NCBI RefSeq assembly: GCF_018687715.1
Contig: NC_056758.1
Location: 24,020,501 to 24,084,500 of the forward strand
Length of the DNA: 64,000 nucleotides
Reading direction: 5' to 3'
Origin: Carya illinoinensis
Lineage: Eukaryota > Streptophyta > Magnoliopsida > Fagales > Juglandaceae
In this document: piece after piece, positions 11,211 to 22,646 of the stretch
How positions within the stretch are numbered: the first letter of the stretch is position 1
Layout of the letters: every line of letters begins with the position of its first letter
Translations under genes and position numbers: made by a program
The notes under the pieces: model-generated
Database searches by the model: none
What the model was told of the DNA's origin: nothing
What the model saw: the letters and a program-made list of their open reading frames with translations, nothing else

Positions 11211-11220
11211 CCCCCAACTA
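11211..11220 (-). promoter_or_regulatory. Polypurine tract of the Athila-like element
   Basis: The minus strand reads TAGTTGGGGG immediately before the LTR start TGTGATT. The preceding 'tttgctcaaggattagcaaa' is the context usually seen before the tract in this lineage. Confidence 0.7.
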
Positions 11221-12061
11221 GCATTTTGCTAATCCTTGAGCAAAATAGTGAAAATTAATTGAGATGAATATTGCATAAAGATCGAAATTCAAATAAAAAC
11301 AATCAAACACAATTCTGAATTCTCACAAAAGTGACACGTTACTACTCAACCCCCAAGGGTTATACCCACCAAGACTATCTCAACAATCTTTCATATAGAA
11401 TTAAGACAAATGTCTCAGAACTCAAATGTGTGTGTGGAGCTAGATCGGTTGTGTATTCCTCATTACTAGCCATGATTTGCCATAGGATCTTTCAACCTTA
11501 AGATTAATCATTGCTGATTCTAACTACCTCAAAGCCCAAGGGTCTAGCAGTTTTCACGCCAGCTCTGTTTTTAAAGGTTGGACACTAAACCCCAAAAGTC
11601 TTGGGTAACTGTTTCTAGCCTTTTTTACTTAGGAAAGTTCACTAAGTCACCTTTATTCATTTTCTTTCTTTTTTTTTTCTTTTTTTCTTTTCATTCTAAT
11701 CTTTTCAAATCCTTTTCCTTTTTTTTTCTTTTTTTTTCTTTTTTTTTCTTTTTTTTCTTTTTGGCATGGCTCGGTAGTCCTGCAGTTTACTTCTCCAGTG
11801 TTAAATCAATGAATGATAAATAAGGAACACTACAAGCGTAAGCATGTGCAAAATGTCCTTCAAAATTTGCCTTTCGTTCTACAAAAATTTTATCAAGTTT
11901 CATCTCAATAAGCATAACATCCCGGTGTTTCAAGCCACATATCAACAAAATATGATGCATAAAAAATCATGCTCTATGTTTAAGATTGAAAATAAATCTT
12001 CACAAATGATCCCGCTCAACTACTCTACCAAGATGCTTAAATTTCACAAATCTTATTTATT

Positions 12062-12097
<36 letters not shown>

Positions 12098-12286
12098 TTT
12101 GAAACTGTGCACACATGCTACCCCCCAACTAGTGAGAGACATAGTTCTCAATGAGTCGAACGAAAGAAAAGAAAGTGCACAGAACTAAGCAAGCAAAACA
12201 AACAATCAACATGAAATATAAAATCAAAGCAAAAGAACAAATAAAAACAAAGCAAGTAAAGAAAACTGTAAAGAAAGAGAAACAAA
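11221..12286 (-). other. Post-pol spacer of the Athila-like element
   Basis: About 1.07 kb without credible coding sequence. It contains T-rich runs (11660-11760) and a TATT/ATT microsatellite (12055-12095). An env-like ORF, sometimes present here in Athila elements, is not visible. Confidence 0.55.
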
Positions 12287-15200
12287 TCAAAACACTTCCC
12301 TGGGGTCTTGCACAAGCAAGATCTCTTCATATGAATCAAAGACCTTCAGAAATGACTTTAGACGTTATCCGTTGACAGTGAAGCTATTACCATTCTTCGG
12401 ATTGACAATGTCTACCGCACCATGAGGATGAACGGTCTTTACAGTGTACGGCCCACTCCATCGGGATTTCAACTTTCCAGGAAAAATATGCAAGCAAGAG
12501 TTGTAAAGAAGAACTTCCTGGCCAAGTGTGAAATGCTTTGGATGAATTTTTTGATCATGCAGAATTTTCATGCGTTCCTTTGCAATCTGAGCGTTGTCAT
12601 AAGCATTCCGACGAGTTTCATCCAATTCATTGATATGCAATTTTCTCAACCCTGAAGCTTCATCAAGTGACATGTTAACATGTTTTATGGCCCAAAGAGC
12701 TCGATGCTGAATATCAACAGGTAAATGACAAGTTTTACCATAAATTAATTGATAAGGAGACATTCCTAGATTTGTTTTAAAAGCTGTCCTATAAGCCCAC
12801 AAAGCATCAAGAAGTTTAACCGATCAATCTTTCCTATTAGGCTTAATGGTTTTCTCTAAAATAATTTTTATCTCTCTGTTTGCCAATTCAGTTTGCCCAT
12901 TTGTTTGAGGGTGATAAGGGGTAGAAACTCTGTGTGTAATACCATATTTCTTCACAAGTGTAGAAAATAGTTTGTTGCAAAAATGAGAACCCCCATCACT
13001 TATAATAACTTTTGGCATGCCAAAACGAGCAAACAAAGATTGCAAAAATTTCAAGACAACATGATGGTCATTTGTTTTGCAAGCAATGGCCTCCACCTAT
13101 TTTGAAACATAATCCACAGCTAAAAGAATATATGTGTTTCCAAAAGAAACCGAAAAAGGTCCCATGAAGTCTATTCCCCAACAATCAAAAATTTCTAAAG
13201 TCAGAATAGGGGAAAGAGACATCATGTCTCTTTTGCTAATTGATCCCAATTTTTGACAAGGCTCACAAGTCTTGCAAAAATTATAAGCATCTTTAAACAT
13301 GGAAGGCCAGTAAAAACCGCTTTGCAAAATTTTTGAAAATGTTTTCTTTGCTGAAAAATGACTACCACATGCACCTATATGACAAAATCTCAAAATCGAA
13401 GAAAACTCATCATCAGGAATGCATCTTCGAATCAATTGGTCCGAACAATATTTAAAAAGATATGGATCATCAAAATAAAAGTGTCGTACCTCAGAGAGAA
13501 ACCGACGCTTATCTTGGGTGGACCATTCAGAAGACATTCTCTCAGTCACCAGATAATTGACTATGTCAACATACCAGGAAGCTCTATCAACCACAAACAG
13601 CTGCTCATCCGGGAAACTATCATCAAGAGGAAGGCTGACATTTGAAGAAGGAGATGATGATAATCTAGAGAGGTGGTCAGCTACCACGTTTTCAACTCCT
13701 TTCTTGTCCTTAATGTTGATGTTGAACTCTTGAAATAATAGAATCCAGCGAATCAAGCGTGGTTTTACATCTTTCTTAGCCAACAAATACTTAAGGGCAG
13801 AGTGGTCAGTGAAAATAGTAACAGGAGAACCAAGAATATAAGTCCGAAATTTATCAAGTGCAAAAACCACTGCAAGCAATTCTTTTTCAGTAGTGATATA
13901 ATTTTTCTGGGCATCATTCAAGATTCTACTAGCATAATAAATCACAAATGGCTTATTATCCGCTCTCTGCCCCAAAACAGCTCCTAAAGCATAGTCACTA
14001 GCATCTGTCATAATCTCAAAGGGAAAGTCCCACTGTGGAGGTTGCACAATAGGTGCAGTGGTAAGCGATTTCTTAAGGGTATCAAAAGATTTTTGGCACT
14101 CATCAGTCCAAACAAATTCAATATCATTTTGTAAAAGAGTGCACAAAGGTTTTGCAATAAAACTAAACCCTTGAATAAACCGCCTATAAAAGCCAGCATG
14201 ATCAAGAAAAGAACGAATATCCCTAACTGTCCTAGGAATAGGAAGTTTAGATATTAATTCAATCTTTGCCTTGTCAACCTTTATACCCTCAGAAGAAACA
14301 ATATGCCCCAATACAATGCCCTGAGTAACCATAAATTGGCATTTCTCCCAATTAAGTAAAAGATTTTTTTCCTCACATCTCTGGAGAATACCTGCCAAAT
14401 TATGCAAACAACTCTCAAAGGATTTTTCAAAAACAGAGAAATCATCCATGAATATTTCACAAATATCATCAATCATATCAGAAAAAATACTCATCATGCA
14501 TCTCTGAAAAGTAGCTGGAGCATTACACAAACCAAAAGGCATTCTAGTAAAAGCAAAAGTGCCAAAAGGACATGTGAAAGTGGTTTTCTCCTGATCCTCA
14601 GGCGCTACAGCAATTTGATAATAACCAGAATAGCCATCCAAGAAACAATAATATGCATTACCAGCTACTCTTTCCAAAATTTGATCCAAGAATGGTAAAG
14701 GAAAATGATCCTTCTTACTGGCTGAGTTAAGTTTTCTATAGTCAATGCACATTCTCCAGCCAGAAACCATTCTAGTTGGAATCAACTCATTTTTATCATT
14801 TTTTATGACAGTCAAACCAGATTTTTTTGGTACCACTTGAGTTGGACTTACCCACTTACTATCTGAGATGGGATAAATGATACCCACTGCGAGTAGCTTC
14901 AGCACCTCCTCTTTCACAACTTCCTTCGTGGTAGGATTGAGCCTACGTTGAGCATCACGAACTGGTCTAGCATCGTCTTCAAGATGGATTTTGTGGGTAC
15001 ATACAGTGGCATCAATGCCTTTGATGTCAGCTATTGTCCAACCAATTGCGCCTCGATGATTCCTTAATACTTCAATCAACTGGACTTCATCCTTCTGATT
15101 TAGTTTTGAGGAAATCACCACCGGAAAAGTGTCTTCTTCAGGACCAAGGAACACATACTTTAAATCTTGAGGAAGTGGTTTCAGTTCCAACTGGGGAACT

Positions 15201-17736
15201 TCTTCCTCTGAAGATTTAAGTGTGTCTGGTGGTGGTAGAGCTTCAAATTGGGGTTTTCATCTTGCTCCCGCAAATTGTACTTCAAGTGGTAACGAAGAAT
15301 CTGCAAAACAATCAAAAAAATCAAAGTCATCTTCATTGATATGATCAATTTTCTCTTCAAGTAAAAATTCAGGTGTTTGAAAAATATAATCATCATCAGA
15401 GAAGGGAGAAGTTGAGCAAATAAAATCTATTGGTGTCAAACTCTCCACAGCATTCAAATCACTTGTGTCATCAAAATGTGCTGGCATCTTGCAAGCATTG
15501 AAAACGTTCAACTCAAGTGCCATGTTTCCAAAGGTAAGCTTCAAAACCCCACTTCTGTAATTGATCAATGCATTTGATGTAGCTACAAATGGTCTTCCTA
15601 GGATGACAGGAGCTTGATAAATAGTGGAGACCGGCTGCTGCATGTCAAGAACCACAAAATCCACTGGGTAATAGAATTTGTCCACCTGGACCAACACGTC
15701 CTCTTCAATACCCCTCGGTACCTTAACTGATCTGTCAGCCAGCTGTAGCATGATGGAGGTCTTTTTCAGCTCACCCAATCCCAACTGCTCATATACTGAG
15801 AACGGTAGCAAGTTCACACTACTCCCCAAATCAAGTAAAGCTCTCCCAATGCGTGATTCACCAATCATAATGGAAATGTTGGAAGAGCCAGGATCTCCAA
15901 ACTTCTGAGGAGTCTCGCTCAATATCAATGCACTAACTTGCTCCGTTAGGAAAGCTTTCTTCTGCACATTCAGCTTCCTCTTCACTGTGCACAAGTCCTT
16001 TAAAAATTTTGCATATGAAGGCACTTGTTGTATGGCATCCAAGAGTGGAATATTGATCTTTACTTGCTTGAAAATCTCTTGAATCTCCGTGTGATACTTG
16101 TTCTTTTGGTCAGCTGCCAATCTTTGAGGATGGGGAACCACAGGTTGGTATCCCTTACTAGTCTCAACATCTGCACTCACAGGCTTCTTCAGCTCTAGTC
16201 TCACTACCTCTGGTTCTTTCTCAACTTCATCAGTCTTTGTTACATCTTCAGGTGTAGGACCAACTACCTGTGTGTCTATAGGCATCTCTGGTTGGGGAAC
16301 TTCCTTCCCACTTCTCAAAGTAAGAACTGCATTCGCTGTCTCAATAACATCCCCTGAGACATTATGCACTTGTTGTTGTTGCTGCCTGTACACTTGAGGA
16401 TTAGGCTGAGGCTGTGCTGGAAATTTCCCTTTCTCTAGGGTGCTCAAGGTTGTGCTCATCTTATTAATAGTGCCTCGCAACTCATTTATGGCCTGAGTGT
16501 TCTGATTATTTGTGGTGGCCTGAATCTGCATGAATTGCTGAAGTGTATTGGCCATCTGAGCCATACTGTCATCTAGAGTCTTCTTTGCAGATGATGAAGG
16601 CTGAAAACTCTGTGCAGCTACATGAGACTGAAATCCAGGAGGAGCTACATAAGGATAGCTCTGAGGATTCTGATATGGCGGATACTGGTGCTGAGGAGCA
16701 CCTTGATTAAATGGCTGCTGCCGAGGTGGTGGGGACCGACCAGGCTGATCATTTCTCCATGAGAAATTTGGGTGATTCCTCCACCCCGGATTATATGTGT
16801 TGGAGAAAGGCTGATTCTGTGCTCTATTAATCCAGTTAGCTGATTGCATTTGCTCATATCCACCTTCTTGAAATACTGGCATAATCGGGCAGTCTTGGGT
16901 CTTATGGTTTGAATTAGCACATATAGAACATGCCTCTACTACTTTCACAGCCTTCACTTTTTCCATTTCCATGACCTCTAGTCTTCTACTCAATGGAGCT
17001 ATTCGGGCCTGAACATCGGTGTCTTCTTTAAGCTCATATCTACCCCCTCCAGAAATAGCCCTAAGTGGCTGTGTTGCTAATGGAACTCGATCAGTACGAG
17101 TGTTCCACTGTTGTGCGCTCTCAGCAAGGTAGTCAAAAAATGATAGTGCTTCATCAGGTTCCTTGCTGAAGAACTCCCCATTGCACATTGTCTGAACAAA
17201 CTGCTTGCATTCTGGAGTGAGACTAGTGTAAAAATAGCTCACCAACCTCCAAGATTCAAAACCATGATGTGGACAGATGTTCACCAAATCTTTAAATTTT
17301 TCCAACTGGCCTGAAAGGTCTCATCAGGTCTCTGATTGAACTGGCTGATTTGCTCTTGCAAAAACTGAGTTCTCTGAAAAGGAAAATTTTTTTGTAAGAA
17401 TTCACGCTGCATATCAGACCAACTAGAAATAGAATTAGGCCTCAAAGAATTAAACCAAATATTCGCTTTATCCTTTAAAGAGAAAGGAAATAATCGAAGT
17501 CTAATGAATTCATCAGTAACAGCCCTAGTTATAAAAGTAGTGCAAGCCAACTCAAAATCTGTCAAGTGCTGGTAAGGACTCTCAAAATCCATCCCGTGGA
17601 ACTGAGGTATCACTGACATCATGCCATGCTTAATAGAGAAATTAGATGCATTTTCAGGTAAAACAATGCATGAAGGTGTAGTGGTGCGAGTGGGTTGCAA
17701 ATAATCCTTAAGAGTGCGTGGTGCAGGTGCAGCCAT
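12287..17736 (-). pseudogene. Gag-pol polyprotein of the Athila-like element, four stops and one frameshift
   Basis: This would be about 1,816 residues, reading from ATG at 17736 (MAAPAP...) to TGA at 12287. Gag capsid lies about 17700-16950. A zinc knuckle CSICANSNHKTQDC lies near 16915. Protease DLGSS lies near 15810 and RT FMDD near 14450. RNase H is in the 13900-13650 range. The integrase zinc finger is near 13350-13240. Its core has Asp in 'IDFMGP', Asp in 'SDGGSHF' and the catalytic Glu in 'NGQTELANRE', so all three acidic residues survive. Lesions: a one-base deletion near 17300, TGA at 15257-15259, TAG at 13097-13099, TGA at 12824-12826 and TAA at 12365-12367. All four stops can be explained by a single C-to-T or G-to-A change. 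The copy is dead. Confidence 0.88.
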
Positions 17737-17823
17737 GTTTTCTGGTTCAATTTCAATTTCCTCACCTGACTCACTAATAGAAAAGACAGAAGAGCTATCT
17801 ATCTCCAAACTGTATATACTACT

Positions 17824-20379
17824 CTCAAGATGAAACGTGACTTGAACATAACTTGAAATACATGACCAACTTGAGATAGAAATATTTCGTAACATGGCAT
17901 AACATATAATAGACAACATATTTAACATGACATACTTACAACAGTGAATATTACATGACTTGACATACATGTAATAGATGGCATACTTAGCATGACGTAC
18001 TTGTAATGTACAGTAATACATAACAGAATATATTATGTAACAGATAAAAATTGATGACAGAATAAATTTTGTATAATAAACAATTACGTGATAACTTGGC
18101 GTGGCATGACATATATGATAACACACATACATACACTGTAGTTCTTTTACTTAGCACACATACACAGTAGACTGCTAGTAAGTTAAAAGCTAACTTACCT
18201 CGATCTCCGCGTTTCTTATAAAACTTCAAGTGCGATCACGAGGAACTGTAATTAGTGATTCTAAAAGTTAGAACTAAATCACTAATAATTTGAAATATGG
18301 AAAATACTAACTTAAAGAGTAAAATTTTCATTTTACTCTCTACATGTGGGAAAATGACCGTTTTACCCATAACTTAAAGATTTTGTATACTAATTCCAAA
18401 AGTTTCCAAAATTTACATTCCTCATGTAAATTTTGTTCTAAACTTAAATATCAACTCAGAAAAATTTAAAACAAAACACAACTATGGAAAACACACTATG
18501 GCCGAAACATCCATAGGTCATTTCCCTTGATTTTTGTTGCAATTCCTTCCAACTTCAAAACTCATGCTTAAACCAAAATTTTACAACAAACATCTTCCAA
18601 TTCTAAGTTCAAAACCATACTTAAAACATCCATTTAGAAAAAGCTAATAATTAACACCAAACTTTTTTGGTAAAAAGATTCAAGCACTTGAATCACAAGT
18701 TTTGACCTTAAATCAAAACATCTCCAAGAATTTCAAAAATCAAATCTTACTTCTAACATATTAATAATATCATCCTAACATCAACCATGCTTTAAATCAT
18801 CGAACTAAAGTCACCAAAATCACAAAATAACATTTGGAGTTTTTGGTTTTACACTTAGTCCAAAAACATAAACTTTTTCCTCAACTAGTTTTGATAAATC
18901 TCTTGATCTATGACTTATAATTATATGATCTTCAAACCAAACCATCACATGGTTTAAAAAGATGTCCAAAAACATATATAAGCTTCTAATTCAAGATCAC
19001 ATGGTTAGAAATTAACCAAAACATAAATTTAGCCAAGAATATCCACACTTTGGCTTATTTGAATATCTCTTTGCATAAAATTTTATATATTTGAAACTAA
19101 CATCAAATATCTTCAAAATAATAATATAACATGTATATAAGATACTTCGTATCCTCCAATAAAATTATTAAAGTCATTAGAATAGGTTTAGACCACCAAA
19201 GAGTTAAACTTTCTCAAAACAGAAACTGTTTTTCTTCTTCCAGTTTCTAAGTTTCTAAATCTAAGAAAATCTTTCATCAAAACCTTTAATCATGCAAAAA
19301 TCCTCAACCAATAGTCATATATACATGTTAACAATACTCCATAAAAATTTCGGACCAATATCTATCCATTAGCTTGGTCAAAAACTCCAAACTATAACAT
19401 ACTCTCCAGATTCACGCCTAGAATGACCTTTCTATGGTTAAAAATACTTTTGACCGACCAAATGATCATCAAATGGGGCAAATAAGATATCCATGTAAAC
19501 TAGACTCAAAAAGGAACAACTTATATGAAGGAGACTTTATGATAAAACACTTACAACAGCTTCGAAATGGGCATGCAAAAGAACTCCTAAAAGCTGTCCG
19601 AGAGAGAATGTTTGATATTCTTTTAAAGAAACGTGTAAATGAAGATAAGTTCGTGGGTGATGGCTGGAGATGCTTATGGAAGAGATAAGGGAGATGATAA
19701 GGCTGGAGTTGAGAGTTGAGTGTGGTTTTCTCCTACCCAAAATATCTATAAAATATTATCTCAAAATATTCTATCCAATAATATCTATAAAAATCAGCTC
19801 AATATATTTTCCAAATGTGGAGTAGACTTGGAAGAGTAAGGTGGTTAAAATCTTTCCATGTGTATTTTAAATCTATGTTCTTAAGATATTTTCCAAATGT
19901 GTATTTTGCTTAGGTGTCATGATCTCACACCTTGATTTCCTTCACAATTCCATCTAATGGTTTCTCTTTGTGCTAAGTATCTAATACTATTCATTATGTG
20001 TGGTTAAGATCTTGCCAAGTATCCAAATAAAATTTCGCTAACCTAATTTGGACATTTCACACTGTGATTTTGAAAACACTGCATTTAGTACGTTTACCGA
20101 GATTACTATTCACTCCAAAAATAAACGTAATAAACTTAGTACTGAAAAATCCTAAATATTCAATTAAGCCTAGTGGTGTAGACTATAATGTATTCTGACA
20201 CTTCTAACTATCTCAAATAATTAAAATCGCATTTCTGGCACCATAGTGAGTGATTACACTAACTATGTTGACAGGCTAAAACCTATACGATTAGTCGATT
20301 CGTGTAAACTTACGGAATTTTCACGAGATTCTTAAGGTCAAAAGAAATTCCACAATTGAATTTTTAGCGTGCTGTTACA
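17824..20379 (-). repeat. Truncated 3' LTR of the 3.6 kb-LTR element
   Basis: It lacks the outer 1,064 bp (equivalent to 22647-23710), including the hairpin minisatellite. The break joins Athila-like gag leader sequence. The inner end ...GCTGTTACA abuts the polypurine tract. An 84-codon + ORF at 19434-19688, repeated in the other LTR, shows no recognisable domain and is not called as a gene. Confidence 0.88.
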
Positions 20380-20397
20380 ATCTCCCCTCCTAAAAAA
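20380..20397 (-). promoter_or_regulatory. Polypurine tract of the 3.6 kb-LTR element
   Basis: The minus strand reads AGGAGGGGAGAT directly before the LTR start TGTAACAGC, preceded by a run of T. Confidence 0.75.
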
Positions 20398-20401
20398 AAA
20401 A

Positions 20402-20419
20402 GATTTCGTCCTCGAAATC
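20402..20419. repeat. Palindrome next to the polypurine tract
   Basis: GATTTCG, loop TCCT, CGAAATC: 7-bp perfect arms. The same structure occurs beside the tracts of the elements at 31573-31592 and 63455-63476. It also matches the codons that end the polyprotein of many chromoviruses (N-F-E-D-E-I on the minus strand). Confidence 0.7.
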
Positions 20420-20943
20420 GAAGTAAGTAAGAAATAGCAATTTAATGAGGAGGTGTTGCTTACCAACCTACTGTCTATCCCGTATATATTTACCTTTGAG
20501 ATTATGTCATTCCTTAACTCTCTTACTTTAATCAACAATTAGATTATACTTCTTTGCACAAGGTTGGCCAAGTTGTAACGACATACTCTCCAAACCTAAA
20601 ACTTTAAGTAAATAATCTTCTGAAATTCTTCTTTAGAAAAACATAGGTGATATAGTTTAAATGTTCTTGTAAATACCAAAGTTAGTAGAGAATTCATCAA
20701 AATTAAGCTGTTATCCTCTCTCTCTCTGTTTTTTTTTTTTTTTAAAAACGGTGGCCCTCTGTTTTAGACCAGACAACTCTGATGCGCATGATTTTTATAG
20801 GTCTTCTATAGTTGTCAGGCGCCGCATAGCTACGACACTACTTTGTTCTTCTGTAATTGTTAGGCACCGCAGCTATGATACTACATTGCTCTTGTCTCTT
20901 GTAGAGAAATGATTCACGAGAGATGATTCGTCATAATTTTCTT
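20420..20943. other. Region upstream of the antisense ORF
   Basis: AT-rich with no coding signal. A diverged direct duplication of about 50 bp ('ttgtcaggcgccgcatagct' / 'ttgttaggcaccgcagctat') lies at about 20800-20895, just upstream of the TATA box of the antisense ORF. A T-rich run is at 20728-20742. Confidence 0.5.
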
Positions 20944-20951
20944 TATAAAAG
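20944..20951 (+). promoter_or_regulatory. TATA box of the antisense ORF
   Basis: TATAAAAG lies 101 bp before the ATG at 21052. The interval is CT-rich ('ttcatcttctttctcatctc'), like a plant 5' UTR. Confidence 0.5.
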
Positions 20952-21051
20952 AATTATTCAATTCATCTTCTTTCTCATCTCATCTTCTTTACTTTTCTGA
21001 AGTTAGCCTGCATTCTTACTCTGTAATCTCTTTCTGCTTACTCACTTTGCA

Positions 21052-21480
21052 ATGGCTCAGCAATCTTCTCATTACCAAAACATGAGGTATTCTGCACCTC
21101 GTTCACCAGTTGTTTCTGCTTCTTCCGTAGGTGCTATTATGCAATCAAATAATGATCTAACTAATAAGTCAGAAAATGAACTTATCTACGAGCTTGTGAG
21201 TCTCGGTACTCGATACTCATCAGCCATTGTCGCATATTCTCAGCGACTGCAATCCAGGACTGGTGGGGTTGACAAACTCCACGAGAGTATTTCTATCCTT
21301 CAGAGGCTTCTTATGGAATCCAACATGAAGATAGAAGCAGTAAAGCGAGAGAACAGAGATTTAAAATCTTTGCTGAACTCTTCTTTTCGAGTGGCTACTC
21401 CTTTAGATAGGAGAGGCATGCAGATTTTTGAAGAGCAAGAACGTTTAAAGATTGAGGCAAAGAGCCTCAAATTTCTGTAA
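21052..21480 (+). CDS. Unrecognised 142-residue coiled-coil protein, antisense inside an LTR element
   Basis: I do not recognise this protein. The ORF is complete, with a good plant start context (caATGGCt), a TATA box 101 bp upstream, and AATAAA at 21495-21500, 15 bp after the stop. Residues 1-45 are rich in Ser, Pro and Ala. Residues 45-110 look helical and amphipathic, with a leucine-spaced stretch ('ESISILQRLLMESNMKIEAV') that could form a coiled coil. The C-terminus is charged (EEQERLKIEAKSLKF). There is no signal peptide, membrane segment or zinc finger. It runs opposite to the transcription of the element, which has no pol. Extra antisense ORFs are known in some plant Ty3/gypsy elements, so this may be such an ORF; a captured host gene is the alternative. 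Whether it is expressed cannot be told from sequence. Confidence 0.55.
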   Translation: MAQQSSHYQNMRYSAPRSPVVSASSVGAIMQSNNDLTNKSENELIYELVSLGTRYSSAIVAYSQRLQSRTGGVDKLHESISILQRLLMESNMKIEAVKRENRDLKSLLNSSFRVATPLDRRGMQIFEEQERLKIEAKSLKFL

Positions 21481-22301
21481 TTTTGCTTTATGAAAATAAA
21501 ATAATACTTCACAAATATTCATATTTGTGTTTCTATCTTCTGGTATATGTTTTATGTACTCCATTTTATTTCTTTCAGGGATTTTCATATATATGACATG
21601 ATCCAATGACTCATATAAATATGCATTTAATCATGCATATCCAAACTTTCAGTAATCTTCAAGTTAATAAAAACCTCAAGGAGTTCTACTGGTCTAGGAC
21701 TAACTTACTTCTTTATAATCGCAACAATCAGTCATCTTCCTAGGTGGTACTTTGATAACTGACCAGTTAATAACTTAAACTTGAAACTTTCTCTCTTATG
21801 ATTGTCATAACTCTTCTATCCATCATAAGTTATCAATTATTCTAACTCTAAATGATTTGTTCCTAATGTTCACATAAATCCTCAAGACCAAGATTTTACT
21901 CTCCATATAATAGTCTTCAAAAGAAGATCGATCTATGTATCCATAAAGATAGTGCTTTGCCAGAAATCATTTACTGGCGGCGTGGTAATACTATTATCAT
22001 AAATGAATCCTACTAAGGCTAAAGCTTCTCCTAATCAAATTACTCTTCCAAACACAATTTCTATCGTATTTTTAGAATCAAAACAATTCTCCAAATATGT
22101 GGAATACCATTCATCAATCCTACATATCCTTTCTCATATCACTAAAATGTATTCTATATCTACATTGGTATGAACAATAATACTTCTAATGAAAATTGTT
22201 ACTCTTACCACTAGCGTAACAATTCAGCTTTCAAGCTGAATTCTCAAGCACTACCACAATTAATAGAAACAATGACTCGTTTGAATCAAACAATGTACAA
22301 T
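21481..22301. other. Internal spacer of the 3.6 kb-LTR element
   Basis: AT-rich sequence between the antisense ORF and the gag remnant. No coding similarity on either strand. Confidence 0.5.
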
Positions 22302-22520
22302 TTACCAACCCCAATGACTTGACTTACTCCAAAATAATAATAATGCAATACTACTATCAATTGCAATCAGATCAACATTAACTATGTTTACCTCAACTAA
22401 TCTTTCATCCATCGGGAAATTCTGATCCTCTTGATTGTTATCTCCCTTAGGATTCCGAGGTATTCTATCACGAGTCATGTGTCCCTTCTTGAAACATACG
22501 AGTATATGTATTAAAACCAC
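22302..22520 (-). pseudogene. Decayed gag zinc-knuckle fragment
   Basis: The 72-codon minus frame contains CFKKGHMTRDRIPRNPKG, clearly derived from a CCHC knuckle (C-x2-C-x4-H-x4-C). The second and last Cys are gone, so it cannot bind zinc normally. It is in the sense direction of the element, close to the primer site, where gag belongs. No capsid sequence is recognisable around it. Confidence 0.6.
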
Positions 22521-22631
22521 ATACTATCTTTCATATCTTAAGAAATTCAAGCCTAATGACGACTAAAATTTCAAGTCTAATGTTTGGTGCATTTCCTAAG
22601 GATATGTGGATTTACTGCCCAGAGACGTATT

Positions 22632-22643
22632 GCTCTGATACCA
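22632..22643 (-). promoter_or_regulatory. Primer binding site, initiator tRNA-Met
   Basis: The minus strand reads TGGTATCAGAGC three bases after the LTR end. It fixes the minus orientation and the inner edge of the right LTR. Confidence 0.88.
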
Positions 22644-22646
22644 CCC

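Larger units (their letters stand above)
9952..17823 (-). mobile_element. Athila-like Ty3/gypsy element, 5' end deleted
   Basis: Minus-strand element with 3' LTR (about 9952-11210), polypurine tract, post-pol spacer, and pol and gag reading down from 17736. Protease reads DLGSS and RT reads FMDD, both typical of the Athila lineage. The 5' LTR and primer site are missing: at 17824 the sequence switches abruptly into the truncated LTR of the neighbouring element. No target duplication can be scored. Confidence 0.75.

Noticed and set aside
19434..19688. 84-codon ORF present in both 3.6 kb LTRs
   Set aside because: Presence in both LTRs is expected from copying during transposition. No domain, and it overlaps an equally long antisense frame.
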